NCBI GenBank assembly: GCA_963775445.1
Contig: CAVZIT010000004.1
Span: forward strand, 1,922,001-1,986,000
DNA: 64,000 nt
DNA from: Dokdonella_A sp963775445
GTDB lineage: Bacteria > Pseudomonadota > Gammaproteobacteria > Xanthomonadales > Rhodanobacteraceae
Direction of reading: 5' to 3'
The notes beneath the pieces were generated by a model. The model saw only the letters and a program-made list of their open reading frames with translations, was not told the origin of the DNA and did no database searches. Shown in pieces: positions 9,083 to 17,671 of the stretch (positions within the stretch are counted from its first letter, which is position 1; every line of letters starts with the position of its first letter). The position numbers were made by a program, and so were the translations under genes.

Positions 9083-9097
9083 ATATCATATCATTCC
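9070..9097. promoter_or_regulatory. Zur-type operator palindrome
   Basis: A 28-base inverted repeat with one mismatched pair: GGAATGATATG, then TTATAT, then CATATCATTCC. Its AT-rich dyad around TGATATGTTATATCATATCA resembles zinc-uptake-regulator boxes of gammaproteobacteria (core of the TGTTATA-n-TATAACA kind). It sits between divergent genes for a MerC-like protein and a TonB receptor, with a Zur gene just beyond the receptor. Assignment to Zur rather than to another Fur-family protein is inference from this context. Confidence 0.75.
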
Positions 9098-9127
9098 ATC
9101 TGTCTACTATCCATACCGGGGAAATGC

Positions 9128-11285
9128 ATGAAGACATTGCTTGCTATGGGTTTCTGTGCCGCATTGTGCAGCAGCCCACTTGCGCTCGCGGACTCCGTCG
9201 GGACGGCCGCGACGATGACTGCCGCAACGACGGCGACCGACGATGAAAATCAGACCCAGTCCACGCAATCGGCCAAACTCGGAACCGTCGAAGTCAACGC
9301 CAAGCTGGACCGGGCACGCAATCAGTTGTCGCCCGATACAGGTGCCAGTCAATACATCATCAGCCGCGAGGCGATCCAGCGCTTGCCTCTCGGCGAAGCG
9401 ACACCGCTCAACCAGATGCTTCTGCAGGCGCCCGGCGTCGTTCAGGATTCCTACGGCCAATTGCACGTCCGCGGCGATCATGCAGACCTGCAATATCGCA
9501 TCAACGGCGTGATCATTCCCGAAAGCATCAGCGGTTTCGGCCAGACGCTGGATACCCGCCTGATCGACAACCTCCAGTTCCTGACCGGCGCACTGCCAGC
9601 TCAATACGGGTACCGAACTGCCGCCGTCGTCGATATCACGACCAAAACTCCCGCGTCCGGTATTGGCGGTTCCGATTGGAGTCACGGCGGGATCGTTTGG
9701 AACGTTGGAGCCGGCGCTGACTCTCTACGGCACGAGGGATCGTTGGAGTTATTTCTTCAGCGGCAATTTTCTCGAAAGCGATCTCGGCATCGAAAACCCG
9801 ACAGGGAGCCGCAATGCGATCCACGACCACACCATCAGAGCAAGGGTTTCGGTGCACTGTCGTATCTGTTCAATGACGATACGCGACTGAGTTTCATGTT
9901 CGGCATCACCAACAACCGTTTCCAGATTCCGAACAATCCCGGTCAGGAACCTGCGTATCAACTGGATGGCGTCAGCAACTTCGACTCCGCCGACCTCGAC
10001 GAGCGACAGCGCGAAATCACGCGATTCGGCGCGCTGTCGTTGCAAGGCGCGCTTTGGCAACAGCAGCTATCAGTTGTCGATTGGCCAGCGCTACACGAGC
10101 GTCAACTTTCAGCCCGATCCGGTTGGCGACCTCATTTTCACCGGGGTTGCCGGAGTGATCGATCGCAGCAATCGCGCGAATACGCTGCAAGCGGATTTCT
10201 CGACGCCGCTCGGCAGTTCCCACACCGTACGCTACGGGCTCTATGCCAGTCGTGAGCGACCGGTCAGCAACAGCACTTCCATGGTTTTCCCCGCGGATGC
10301 CGACGGCAACCAGACCTCGGACGTCCCATTGACGATTGTCGACAACGCTCCGCACATCAATGCCCGCACCTGGGGCGCGTACCTGCAGGATGAATGGAAT
10401 CTCAGCGACAGGCTGACGATGAATTACGGCGTGCGCGCCGACAAGGTCGATGCCTACGTGAGCCAGGGACAAATCAGCCCGCGCCTTGGATTTGTTTACC
10501 AGGCGACCGAATCCACCACGTTGCACGCCGGCTATGCGCGCTACTTCACGCCGCCTCCGGCAGAGCTGATTTCGCAAACCGATATCGCCCTGTTTCAGGG
10601 GACCACCAATCAATTGCCGACCGATGTCAATGCGCAAACGCTGTCGGAACGCTCGCATTACTTCGATATCGGCGTCTCGCAAAAATTCGGCGGCGCGCTG
10701 ACCATCGGTCTCGATGCCTACTATCGCAAGGTGCACGATCTGCTCGACGAAGGTCAGTTCGGATCGGCTCTGATCTTCTCGCCGTTCAATTACGACCAGG
10801 GCCGCATCAAGGGGCTGGAATTCACCTCAAGCTATGCGAACGGCAACTGGAACGCATACTTCAATGCGTCGGTAAGCAGAGCCGATGGCAAGAAGGTCGT
10901 CACCGGTCAGTACAACTTCGACCAGGACGAACTCGACTATATCGCCACCCATTTCATCCATCTCGATCACGACCAGCGGCTGTCGTCAAACGGAGGTATC
11001 ACGTACGAATGGGACGGCACCAGGCTCGGCGCTGATTTCCTGTATGGGTCGGGTTTGCGCGCCGATTTCGCCAACTCGGCGCATCTGCCCGCCTATTACC
11101 AGATCAACCTGTCCGCCGATCGCAACTTCCGCCTGTCGTCGCTCGGCGGATTCAACGTGCGTCTGGCGCTGATCAACGTGACCGACAGAGTTTACGAATT
11201 GCGCGATGGTTCCGGCGTAGGGGTGGGTGCGCCGCAGTTCGGTCCGCGGCGCGGAGTATATGTCGGGTTTACCAAACCGTTCTGA
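9128..11285 (+). pseudogene. TonB-dependent receptor, ZnuD-like, interrupted by three frameshifts
   Basis: The product would be an outer-membrane receptor of about 720 residues. A signal peptide follows the ATG at 9128 (GGGGA six bases upstream). The plug has LPLGEATPLNQMLLQAPGVV and LHVRGDHADLQYRINGV, and the barrel ends in the aromatic VYVGFTKPF. The reading frame changes three times: near 9689-9691 (GGG, one base too many), near 9830-9836 (one base missing after ACC) and near 10053-10055 (TTT, one base too many). The protein-like segments run 9128-9690, 9691-9835, 9836-10050 and 10055-11285. All three sit at or beside short base runs, so sequencing error is as likely as real decay. The likely role is zinc uptake, inferred from the Zur box and Zur gene on either side. 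Confidence 0.85.
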
Positions 11286-11336
11286 CGGTGACCCGCGCAA
11301 CACCGCGGTTTGCGCGAAGTGGTTGGACGACTCCGA

Positions 11337-11816
11337 TCAGTCGGTGCCGCACTCCTCGCATACGCCGTGCACTTCCAGCGTCTGTGCGCGCGGGCGGAAG
11401 CCAAGAGACTTGGCTTGATCGTTGAGCAGGCCCGCGACGCGCTCGTCGCAAATTTCGGTGGCCGATTCGCATACATCGCAGATGAGGAACGGCACCTGAT
11501 GCACCACGCTCGGATGGTGGCAGCCGACATAGGCATTGATCGATTGCAGCTTGTGGATGAAGCCGTTTTCGAGCAGGAAATCCAGCGCGCGATAGATAGT
11601 GGGCGGCACCGCGTTGTTGCGATCGTCCTTGAGTTGGTCCAGCAAATCGTAGGCCTTGACCGGTTTTTCCGATGCCGCAATCAGTTCCAGCACCTGCGAC
11701 CGGATTTCGGTCAGTCGCAAACCGCGCATCTCGCATGCAGCAGCGACTTCATGAACGTAGGCCTTGGCGTCGTGCGGGTGATGGTGAAGGGTCGAATGGG
11801 CAGGTTTGGAGGGCAT
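11337..11816 (-). CDS. zur: Zinc uptake regulator, Fur family
   Basis: 159 residues. The Fur-family winged helix covers residues ~20-95 (RLTEIRSQVLELIAASEKPV, then PPTIYRALDFLLENGFIHKL). Metal ligands are visible: a histidine cluster in YVGCHHPSVVH and two C-x2-C pairs, LICDVC and GVCEECGTD, which form the structural zinc site. The histidine-rich N-terminus (HSTLHHHPHD) is common in Zur. With zinc bound it should repress uptake genes; the palindrome at 9070-9097 is the obvious target. It is convergent with the receptor gene, whose stop is about 50 bases away. Confidence 0.88.
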   Translation of the reverse strand: MPSKPAHSTLHHHPHDAKAYVHEVAAACEMRGLRLTEIRSQVLELIAASEKPVKAYDLLDQLKDDRNNAVPPTIYRALDFLLENGFIHKLQSINAYVGCHHPSVVHQVPFLICDVCESATEICDERVAGLLNDQAKSLGFRPRAQTLEVHGVCEECGTD

Positions 11817-11880
11817 GGCTCATGATAACACTGCCGTTTTTCCCGTTCCCCCCAGGATTACAGGACTTCAGCGAAAAGAT

Positions 11881-12225
11881 TCAGGATGTCTTCGATGGGA
11901 TTCGGGCATCGGCATCCGCCTGGGTCGAAGCCATTCGAACCTGATTGGCATCCGGGCTCGAACCGGTGGCGGGTTTTGCAAGCACAATGACCAACCAGCC
12001 AATCGGTCCCAACGCCAGGCCCCAGACCAGCCCCGCCACCCAGCGATGCTTGCGCCAACCCAGCAGCGCACCGATGACGCCGCACGCCAGATTGAGACCG
12101 ATAGCCCAGGCCCATAGCGTCGGATCAAGCAACGTCGCGACACACTGATCGAGCAATTGCTGTACAGCTGCCGGATCGGTCTGATCGACACTCGCGAGTG
12201 CGCTGAAGCTGCATTCGAGTGCCAT
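11881..12225 (-). CDS. Small membrane protein of unknown function
   Basis: 114 residues with two or three hydrophobic stretches: WAWAIGLNLACGVIGALLGW and WVAGLVWGLALGPIGWLVIV, joined by a short basic loop (RKHR). The C-terminal ~30 residues are polar. I recognise no family beyond a small inner-membrane protein. It begins three bases after the gltX stop, so it is probably the second gene of a gltX operon. Whether it has anything to do with glutamyl-tRNA is unknown. Confidence 0.7.
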   Translation of the reverse strand: MALECSFSALASVDQTDPAAVQQLLDQCVATLLDPTLWAWAIGLNLACGVIGALLGWRKHRWVAGLVWGLALGPIGWLVIVLAKPATGSSPDANQVRMASTQADADARIPSKTS

Positions 12226-12228
12226 GCG

Positions 12229-13632
12229 CTAAGCGCCTGCTCGCGCAATCGCAGCCTCGATGCGACGCAATGCTTCGTCACGTCCGGCGAGATACACGGT
12301 CTGGTCGATCGATGGAGAAACCTGCGTTCCCGTCAATGCGACCCGCAACGGTTGCGCAACCTTTCCCATGCCCGTGCCGATTTCGCCAGCGGCAGTCTCC
12401 ACCGCAACGTGCACGTTTTCGACGGTCCATTCGCGCAGTCTCTCCAATTCCGCCTGCACTGCCTTGAGCGCGGGAATTGCAGTCGACGTATGCAGATGCT
12501 TTTCGATTGCAGCCTCATCCCATGTTTCGATCGGCCCGTACCAGACCTTTGCCTTCTCGGCCATTTCCTTCAAGGTCTTCGCCCGATCGCGAAGCGCGAT
12601 AACGACGTCGGCGGGCGCCGGTCCGCTGCCGGGATCGATGCCCAGCGCCTCCAGTTGCCACGCCAGATGCGGCGCGGTCGCCTCGGGATCATCGTTCTTG
12701 AGGTACTGCTGGTTAAGCCAGCCGAGTTTCTCCAGATCGAAACGCGACGCCGAGTGATTCACATCAGCCACTTCAAACCACTCGATCATTTCCTCGCGCG
12801 AAAAAATCTCCTGATCGCCGTGCGACCAACCGAGGCGCACAAGATAATTGAGCAACGCGTGCGGGAGGTACCCGTCGTCGCGGTACTGCATGACGCCGAC
12901 CGCGCCGTGACGCTTGCTGAGTTTCTGGCCATCCGCGCCGAGGATCATCGGCAGGTGCGCGAACTGCGGCACCGCAGCGTCGAGTGCCTTGTAGATATTG
13001 ATCTGCCGCGGCGTGTTGTTCACGTGATCGTCGCCGCGAATCACGTCGCTGATGCGCATGTCGATATCGTCGACGACTACCGCGAAGTTGTAGGTGGGAA
13101 ATCCGTCCGAGCGCAACAATACGAGATCATCCAGTTCCTCGTTGGACCACTCGACCCGGCCCTTGACCTTGTCGTCGAACACCACGCTGCCCGAAGAAGG
13201 ATTCCTGAAGCGGATCACACGATTCGGGTCTTCCCGGAATGGGGCATTGCGATCGCGGTAATGTCCGTTGTAACGGGGCTTGCGATTCTCGGCCAGCGCC
13301 TGCGCGCGCATTGCGTCGATTTCCTCGCGCTTCTCGTAGGCGTAGTAGGCCTTCCCCGCCGCCAACAGATCCGCGGCTACCTTTTGATAGCGGTCCATGC
13401 GCAGCGTCTGGTAATACGGACCCTCGTCGTGATCGAGTCCGAGCCATGCCATGCCATCGAGGATGGCCTGCACCGCTGCCTCGGTGGAACGTTCGCGATC
13501 AGTATCCTCGATGCGCAGGATGAACTCGCCGCCGCGATGACGCGCTTCGAGCCAGCAATAAAGGGCCGTGCGCGCACCCCCAATGTGCAGGTAACCGGTA
13601 GGGCTCGGGGCGAAACGCGTGCGAACGCTCAT
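12229..13632 (-). CDS. gltX: Glutamyl-tRNA synthetase
   Basis: 467 residues, the normal bacterial length. It charges tRNA-Glu with glutamate in the cytoplasm. Class I signatures are present: PSPTGYLHIGGARTA (HIGH) near residue 10 and KLSKRHGAVG (KMSKS) near residue 240. RFAPSPTGYLHIGG at the N-terminus fixes the start at 13632. A tRNA-Glu(TTC) gene lies about 2.7 kb away. A 551-codon ORF on the opposite strand is only its shadow. Confidence 0.97.
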   Translation of the reverse strand: MSVRTRFAPSPTGYLHIGGARTALYCWLEARHRGGEFILRIEDTDRERSTEAAVQAILDGMAWLGLDHDEGPYYQTLRMDRYQKVAADLLAAGKAYYAYEKREEIDAMRAQALAENRKPRYNGHYRDRNAPFREDPNRVIRFRNPSSGSVVFDDKVKGRVEWSNEELDDLVLLRSDGFPTYNFAVVVDDIDMRISDVIRGDDHVNNTPRQINIYKALDAAVPQFAHLPMILGADGQKLSKRHGAVGVMQYRDDGYLPHALLNYLVRLGWSHGDQEIFSREEMIEWFEVADVNHSASRFDLEKLGWLNQQYLKNDDPEATAPHLAWQLEALGIDPGSGPAPADVVIALRDRAKTLKEMAEKAKVWYGPIETWDEAAIEKHLHTSTAIPALKAVQAELERLREWTVENVHVAVETAAGEIGTGMGKVAQPLRVALTGTQVSPSIDQTVYLAGRDEALRRIEAAIARAGA

Positions 13633-13787
13633 TGGAACGACTTGGAAGAACGGCTGATCAGTTTAGCGGATGGAACAACACCGGACAGCTTCGTTTCGCG
13701 CCAACTGGTCGGCAGGACCGTGCCCAACGCCACCCATGCGGCGGAACTGCAACACGTCCGCGTTGCGTTTTTGTGTTCGATGCTCCG

Positions 13788-14558
13788 TCAGATTCCCGCG
13801 TACCACTCATAGCCCTGATCTTCCCAATATCCTCCGTTGCCGCCCTGGATGGCATCGAGACTCGCGACGAGTTCGATCGCACGGATGTACTTGGCCATCT
13901 TGTAGCCGAGCTGGCGTTCGATGCGCACGCGGATTGGCGCGCCGTTGGCGATCGGCAACGCTTCATCGTTGAGCTTGTAGGCGAGAATGGTTTGCGGATG
14001 ATGCGCATCGTCCATGCCGATGCTTTCGTAATACGGCGTGCCGGCGCTGTCCATCGTGTCGAAGCAGTGAAATACCGCATACCGCGCCTGCGGCAGCAAG
14101 CCCACCCGATCGAGCAACGGGCCAAGCGGCACGCCGGTCCATTTACCGATCACGCTCCAGCCCTCGACGCAGTCGTGTCGCGTGATCTGGGTGCGCGCCG
14201 GCATCGCGCGCATTTCATCCAGCGAAAAGGAGGCCGGATTGCGCACCAGGCCCCCAAAAGCGAGGCGGTAATCACGAAAGTTGCCGGCAGCCAGCGCGCG
14301 ATAGTCTGCTGCATCAGGGTTCGTGCTCCCGTTAGGCTTGAACACCGGTGAGATATCCGCTTCGCTGTATTCGGTTGCCAACGCTGTCTTTGGCACCAGC
14401 GCCTGTTGCACGACGCGGGTGAGGGTTTCGGCGCTGTCGAGCACGCGCGGCGCCCAGCCGGTTTGTGTCAATTGATCGCAGCCGCCCAGGATGACGGCCC
14501 CCGCCGCTGCCGCAGTCTGCCGCAGAAAACGACGACGATCAGCTCCCTTCATGGTCAT
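13788..14558 (-). CDS. Molybdopterin-dependent oxidoreductase, sulfite-oxidase/MsrP fold, Tat-exported
   Basis: 256 residues. The N-terminus DRRRFLRQTAAAAG is a twin-arginine signal ending in a lipobox-like LGGC (Cys27), so the enzyme is probably periplasmic and perhaps lipid-anchored. The molybdenum ligand is Cys130 in ITRHDCVEGWSVIGKWTGVP. Other conserved parts are YYESIGMDD and GAPIRVRIERQLGYKMAKYI. The family includes sulfite dehydrogenases and the methionine-sulfoxide reductase MsrP. This protein is shorter and more divergent than either, so the substrate is uncertain. It overlaps the cytochrome b gene by 20 bases, which implies a membrane electron partner. Confidence 0.88.
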   Translation of the reverse strand: MTMKGADRRRFLRQTAAAAGAVILGGCDQLTQTGWAPRVLDSAETLTRVVQQALVPKTALATEYSEADISPVFKPNGSTNPDAADYRALAAGNFRDYRLAFGGLVRNPASFSLDEMRAMPARTQITRHDCVEGWSVIGKWTGVPLGPLLDRVGLLPQARYAVFHCFDTMDSAGTPYYESIGMDDAHHPQTILAYKLNDEALPIANGAPIRVRIERQLGYKMAKYIRAIELVASLDAIQGGNGGYWEDQGYEWYAGI

Positions 14559-15375
14559 CCTCCGACTGCGGCACCGCGAAGCGGCCCGTGATCATCGAGC
14601 GCAGATTGTTGGCAACGCCGGTCACGACAATCTCGAACAAGTGCACCAGGACGAAGGCCACAAACAGCATCGCGATCACGAAATGAATCGTGCGCGCGGA
14701 CTGACGCCCGCCAACGAAATGAACCATCCAGCCGAGCGCCGCATCCATGTGTGGCGACATCGCAAGTCCCATCAGCACCATCAACGGGCCAAGCACGAAT
14801 ACGACGATCAGATACGTGAATTTCTGCAAGACGTTGTAGCGCGTCGCCGCCTCGCCTTTCGGATGACGCAACAACGCATGATCGATGATCGAACGGCCGA
14901 TGCCGCGCCAGTCGCGCCCGGTCGGGGCGAGGTCGCGGCGCAAGTGCCGGCTGAACAGCGCGTACGCCACGTACGCCAGTCCGTTGAGCACGAAAATCCA
15001 CGCGAAGAAGAAATGCCAGCGTCGGCCCATCGCGAGCCACTGCGGTCCCGGAATCGTGAGCCAACTCGGAAATCCGCGCGGCTGCAAATCGCCATCGACG
15101 CGCGAGGCGCCGAATACGCCGGTCGTGTTGAACTTGTGGCCCAAAATGGTCGTTACGCCACGCAAATCACCGGATGCATCCTCTTGGGCGTCCATCGACA
15201 GCAGCGGATGATCGAAATGGGAGCGCTCTCCCCAGTACAGCGCCGAGTGCGCATTGAATATCTGAAACCCGCTCAGCAGCAGCACGAACATCGCGACGAC
15301 ATTGATCCAGTGCATGATGCGCACCGGCAAACGGTGGCGATAGATGACCTGGGTTGAGGAATTCCGAACGCTCAT
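14539..15375 (-). CDS. Membrane cytochrome b (b561-type) partner of the molybdoenzyme
   Basis: 278 residues with four to five membrane helices, for example INVVAMFVLLLSGFQIF, WHFFFAWIFVLNGLAYVAYA, FTYLIVVFVLGPLMVLMGLA and IHFVIAMLFVAFVLVHLFEI. Histidines inside or at the ends of these helices (MHWIN, RRWHFFF, TIHFV, LVHLF) are the likely heme b ligands. A loop of ~100 residues lies between helices 1 and 2. The gene precedes and overlaps the molybdoenzyme gene, so the pair should form a quinone-linked periplasmic redox system. This matches the general MsrQ/YedZ-like or cytochrome b561 logic but is not MsrQ by sequence. Confidence 0.88.
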   Translation of the reverse strand: MSVRNSSTQVIYRHRLPVRIMHWINVVAMFVLLLSGFQIFNAHSALYWGERSHFDHPLLSMDAQEDASGDLRGVTTILGHKFNTTGVFGASRVDGDLQPRGFPSWLTIPGPQWLAMGRRWHFFFAWIFVLNGLAYVAYALFSRHLRRDLAPTGRDWRGIGRSIIDHALLRHPKGEAATRYNVLQKFTYLIVVFVLGPLMVLMGLAMSPHMDAALGWMVHFVGGRQSARTIHFVIAMLFVAFVLVHLFEIVVTGVANNLRSMITGRFAVPQSEDDHEGS

Positions 15376-15690
15376 GGACGTCTCTGATGTTCAGCGAACC
15401 CGACGCCAACACGACCCGGGCGGTGTCCGGATCATTTCACCTCGATCCACCGGTGCACGACACCGTGGGCAACGAAAGCCTAAATGCCCCGAATCGAAAT
15501 TCCTTTTCAACGGCCATCAAAACCATACTGCGAATCGCGAGACGAAGATTTGCTCGTCAATTGTTATGACGATGACCTGTTCCACCTCGAATGAGTCCGG
15601 ATTGCCGATCGCCCAGGCGAGAGGAATGCCTGCGAATCCGCGGCCGTTTGAACGAGTAGAGAACCGCCGTGTCGTGGCAAAGCCGGTCCA
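15376..15690. other. Gene-free stretch upstream of the cytochrome b gene
   Basis: About 315 bases between the cytochrome b start and the DUF4399 stop. A 119-codon ORF crosses it on the plus strand, but its sequence looks like non-coding translation and it overlaps the start of the cytochrome gene. It presumably holds the promoter of the molybdoenzyme operon. I see no clear hairpin or boxes. Confidence 0.5.
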
Positions 15691-16137
15691 TCACTTCACA
15701 TGAATCGTGATCTTCTTCGACACCAGCGGCGGCACGAACTGCATATGCGAGGCGTCGCCGAAATCGAGTTGCAAGGTATGCGTGCCCGGACTGAGGTGAA
15801 TCGTCGCCTGGGTCTGACCGGCGCCGAAGTGCATATGCGTCTTGTCGTTCGGGATCGGAAGATCCTGCGGGGGGAGTTCGGCATCGTCTATAAGAAGGTG
15901 ATGGTGTCCTGTGTTCGGGTGCGTGTCGCCGGCCGGCGCAACGCCCATGCCGTCAAGGCCGAATACAACTGTGACCTCCTGCCCAACCGTCGCACCATCC
16001 TTGGGGGAAACGATGTACACCTTGGCATCGGCCGGCGCCTGATGTCGGGGCGGCCCGAGGAGAGCCGGTGCCGATTTCGCCGCAAATGCCGGCATCGCCG
16101 CAAGCAACGCGCATCCGAGCAACAAAGTTGTACGCAT
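15691..16137 (-). CDS. DUF4399 family exported protein
   Basis: 148 residues. A signal peptide (MRTTLLLGCALLAAMPAFA) is followed by the DUF4399 domain: VYIVSPKDGATVGQEVTVVF, then HPNTGHHHLLIDD and DKTHMHFGAGQTQATIHLSP. The three consecutive histidines plus the later HMHF could bind a metal, but the family has no established function. The start ATG at 16135-16137 has GGGAGG eight bases upstream. The frame is open further back to 16212 but the signal peptide fixes the start. It is divergent from the tRNA cluster. Confidence 0.85.
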   Translation of the reverse strand: MRTTLLLGCALLAAMPAFAAKSAPALLGPPRHQAPADAKVYIVSPKDGATVGQEVTVVFGLDGMGVAPAGDTHPNTGHHHLLIDDAELPPQDLPIPNDKTHMHFGAGQTQATIHLSPGTHTLQLDFGDASHMQFVPPLVSKKITIHVK

Positions 16138-16250
16138 GATTGATCCTCCCGCATTGATTGAACGACAACATCTTAACGCCGCTACGCCAGGCGCCGCACT
16201 TGCGCGAGACAAGCCGACTAACCTGCGGCAACTGCGACGGGGAATTTAAG

Positions 16251-16279
16251 TTGACGCAGTCGTGTGGGGTCTCTATCCT
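16251..16279 (+). promoter_or_regulatory. Promoter of the tRNA cluster
   Basis: TTGACG at 16251-16256, a 17-base spacer and TATCCT at 16274-16279, about 15 bases before the first tRNA. The GC-rich stretch that follows (CCGCGCC) resembles the discriminator of stable-RNA promoters under stringent control. Confidence 0.75.
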
Positions 16280-16293
16280 TCCGCGCCTCTCTC

Positions 16294-16369
<76 letters not shown>

Positions 16370-16383
16370 GGTTTCTGCGACGC

Positions 16384-16459
16384 GTCCCCATCGTCTAGAG
16401 GCCCAGGACACCGCCCTTTCACGGCGGCGACAGGGGTTCGAATCCCCTTGGGGACGCCA
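16384..16459 (+). tRNA. tRNA-Glu (anticodon TTC)
   Basis: A 76-base cloverleaf with the CCA end encoded. The acceptor GTCCCCA pairs with TGGGGAC. The anticodon stem CCGCC/GGCGG encloses CTTTCAC, giving anticodon TTC. T-arm GGGGTTCGAATCCCC. It lies 14 bases after tRNA-Ala, so it is probably co-transcribed. Confidence 0.95.
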
Positions 16460-16560
16460 GGTAGATCAAGCGATTGGCCATAGGTCTTGAACTTGATTCG
16501 AGGATTCGGGATTCTTGCCGATTCGAGCCTGACGGTAGTCTTGGGCAGTTTCAAAAATGC

Positions 16561-16637
16561 GGAGCGGTAGTTCAGCTGGTTAGAATGCTGGCCTGTCACG
16601 CCGGAGGTCGCGGGTTCGAGTCCCGTCCGCTCCGCCA
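16561..16637 (+). tRNA. tRNA-Asp (anticodon GTC)
   Basis: A 77-base cloverleaf with the CCA end encoded. The acceptor GGAGCGG pairs with CCGCTCC, the D-arm is AGTTCAGCTGGTTAGAAT, and the anticodon loop CTGTCAC gives GTC. T-arm GCGGGTTCGAGTCCCGT. It is 101 bases after tRNA-Glu and is followed directly by a terminator hairpin. Confidence 0.95.
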
Positions 16638-16645
16638 TCCACCCG

Positions 16646-16682
16646 GCCGATTCGAGACGTCGTCTCTGAGTCGGCTTTTTTC
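16646..16682 (+). terminator. Rho-independent terminator of the tRNA cluster
   Basis: The stem pairs GCCGA with TCGGC and GAGAC with GTCTC around a short loop, and a run of six T follows. It begins nine bases after tRNA-Asp. Confidence 0.85.
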
Positions 16683-17021
16683 TGCGCCAAGCGGCGGGGT
16701 TTCGGCCTTCACGACCGGACGCCTTGCGCCTGCGCGTTCGTCTTCCCTCGAAGATTTGCCTTGCGTCTCTGCGGCCGGATCTTGCGAGTCCGGTCTCAAC
16801 CTGCCAGAGAATGCCCGCAACTCGGATTTCAAAATCGGGGGATCCGCGAACTGATGCGATCTGGCAATAGAGCCTGGGCGGCGCTCGACCAGCGTAACGA
16901 CTTTCGCGATGGCCAAAAGTGAATTTCGCCTGGGCTGTCCGCGCAGCCGGCAGCATGGCCCGGGCAGACAGAATTGCGCAACTTGGTGAAGGCGTGCCCA
17001 ACCGTTGCGGTCAAGAACGCT
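16683..17021. other. Gene-free stretch after the tRNA cluster
   Basis: About 340 bases between the terminator and the DUF4199 stop. The ORFs crossing it run through the tRNA genes or lack any protein-like pattern. I see no convincing gene, repeat or attachment site, although tRNA 3' ends are common integration points. Confidence 0.5.
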
Positions 17022-17558
17022 TCAACCATGCCGCGCCGCCAGGAACCGGCTGTTACGCAGCAGTCCCGCCGAGATCAGCGACACGAGCACGCCGACCGGG
17101 AAGATCTCCGCGAAGGTCATCGGCAGGCGGTACAGCGGGTTCGCGTACTGGATCTTGAAAGTCTCCATGTCGGCGGTCAGCTTCGCCAGCGCCTCGGCGC
17201 TTGCGCCTTTCGCTTTCTCGCTCGCGATGATCGACTGTGCGTAGCTGCTGGCGAAGTCCATGTGCGTCATCGCTTGAACCACTTCCCATGCGATCACGTA
17301 CAAGATCCCGGCGATGAAGCTGACTCCCAGCCCGACCCCGAGCGCCGGCCAGAACCCGATCACCCCGCCCCGGTCGATGTCCCGGTGCCGCTTGATGCCT
17401 ACAAACACCGCGCTCAGTGCGATCAACATGGTCGTGTAGCCGATGACCATGCCGTATTTCAGCGGCGGCATCCCGGAGAATGCGACGAAGGTGACGACCT
17501 CGAACGCGGCAACGACCAGGCCCGCGATCAGGCCGTATTTCAGGATGGTCCGCAACAT
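17022..17558 (-). CDS. DUF4199 family membrane protein
   Basis: 178 residues with four membrane helices: YGLIAGLVVAAFEVVTFVAF, YGMVIGYTTMLIALSAVFVG, FWPALGVGLGVSFIAGILYV and a C-terminal FPVGVLVSLISAGLL. Between helices 3 and 4 is a helical loop of ~60 residues. It matches DUF4199, a family of unknown function. The start at 17558 has GAGGAGC nine bases before it. The gene lies 113 bases downstream of a membrane-anchored LuxR regulator on the same strand, a pairing that suggests the regulator senses or controls this protein. Confidence 0.82.
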   Translation of the reverse strand: MLRTILKYGLIAGLVVAAFEVVTFVAFSGMPPLKYGMVIGYTTMLIALSAVFVGIKRHRDIDRGGVIGFWPALGVGLGVSFIAGILYVIAWEVVQAMTHMDFASSYAQSIIASEKAKGASAEALAKLTADMETFKIQYANPLYRLPMTFAEIFPVGVLVSLISAGLLRNSRFLAARHG

Positions 17559-17671
17559 GGTGTTGCTCCTCGATTGGGTGGTGGATGGAGCCGCCATTGA
17601 CCGCGATCCGGCCCCTCCCGGCAATCGCCCGAACGGGTGATTTCGGCGCACTCATCCCGAATAAACCGGCC

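Noticed and set aside
12157..13812. 551-codon plus-strand ORF opposite gltX
   Set aside because: gltX has full class I synthetase motifs; the opposite frame has only Arg/His-rich shadow composition.
15344..15703. 119-codon plus-strand ORF
   Set aside because: Overlaps the starts or ends of two real minus-strand genes and has no family resemblance.
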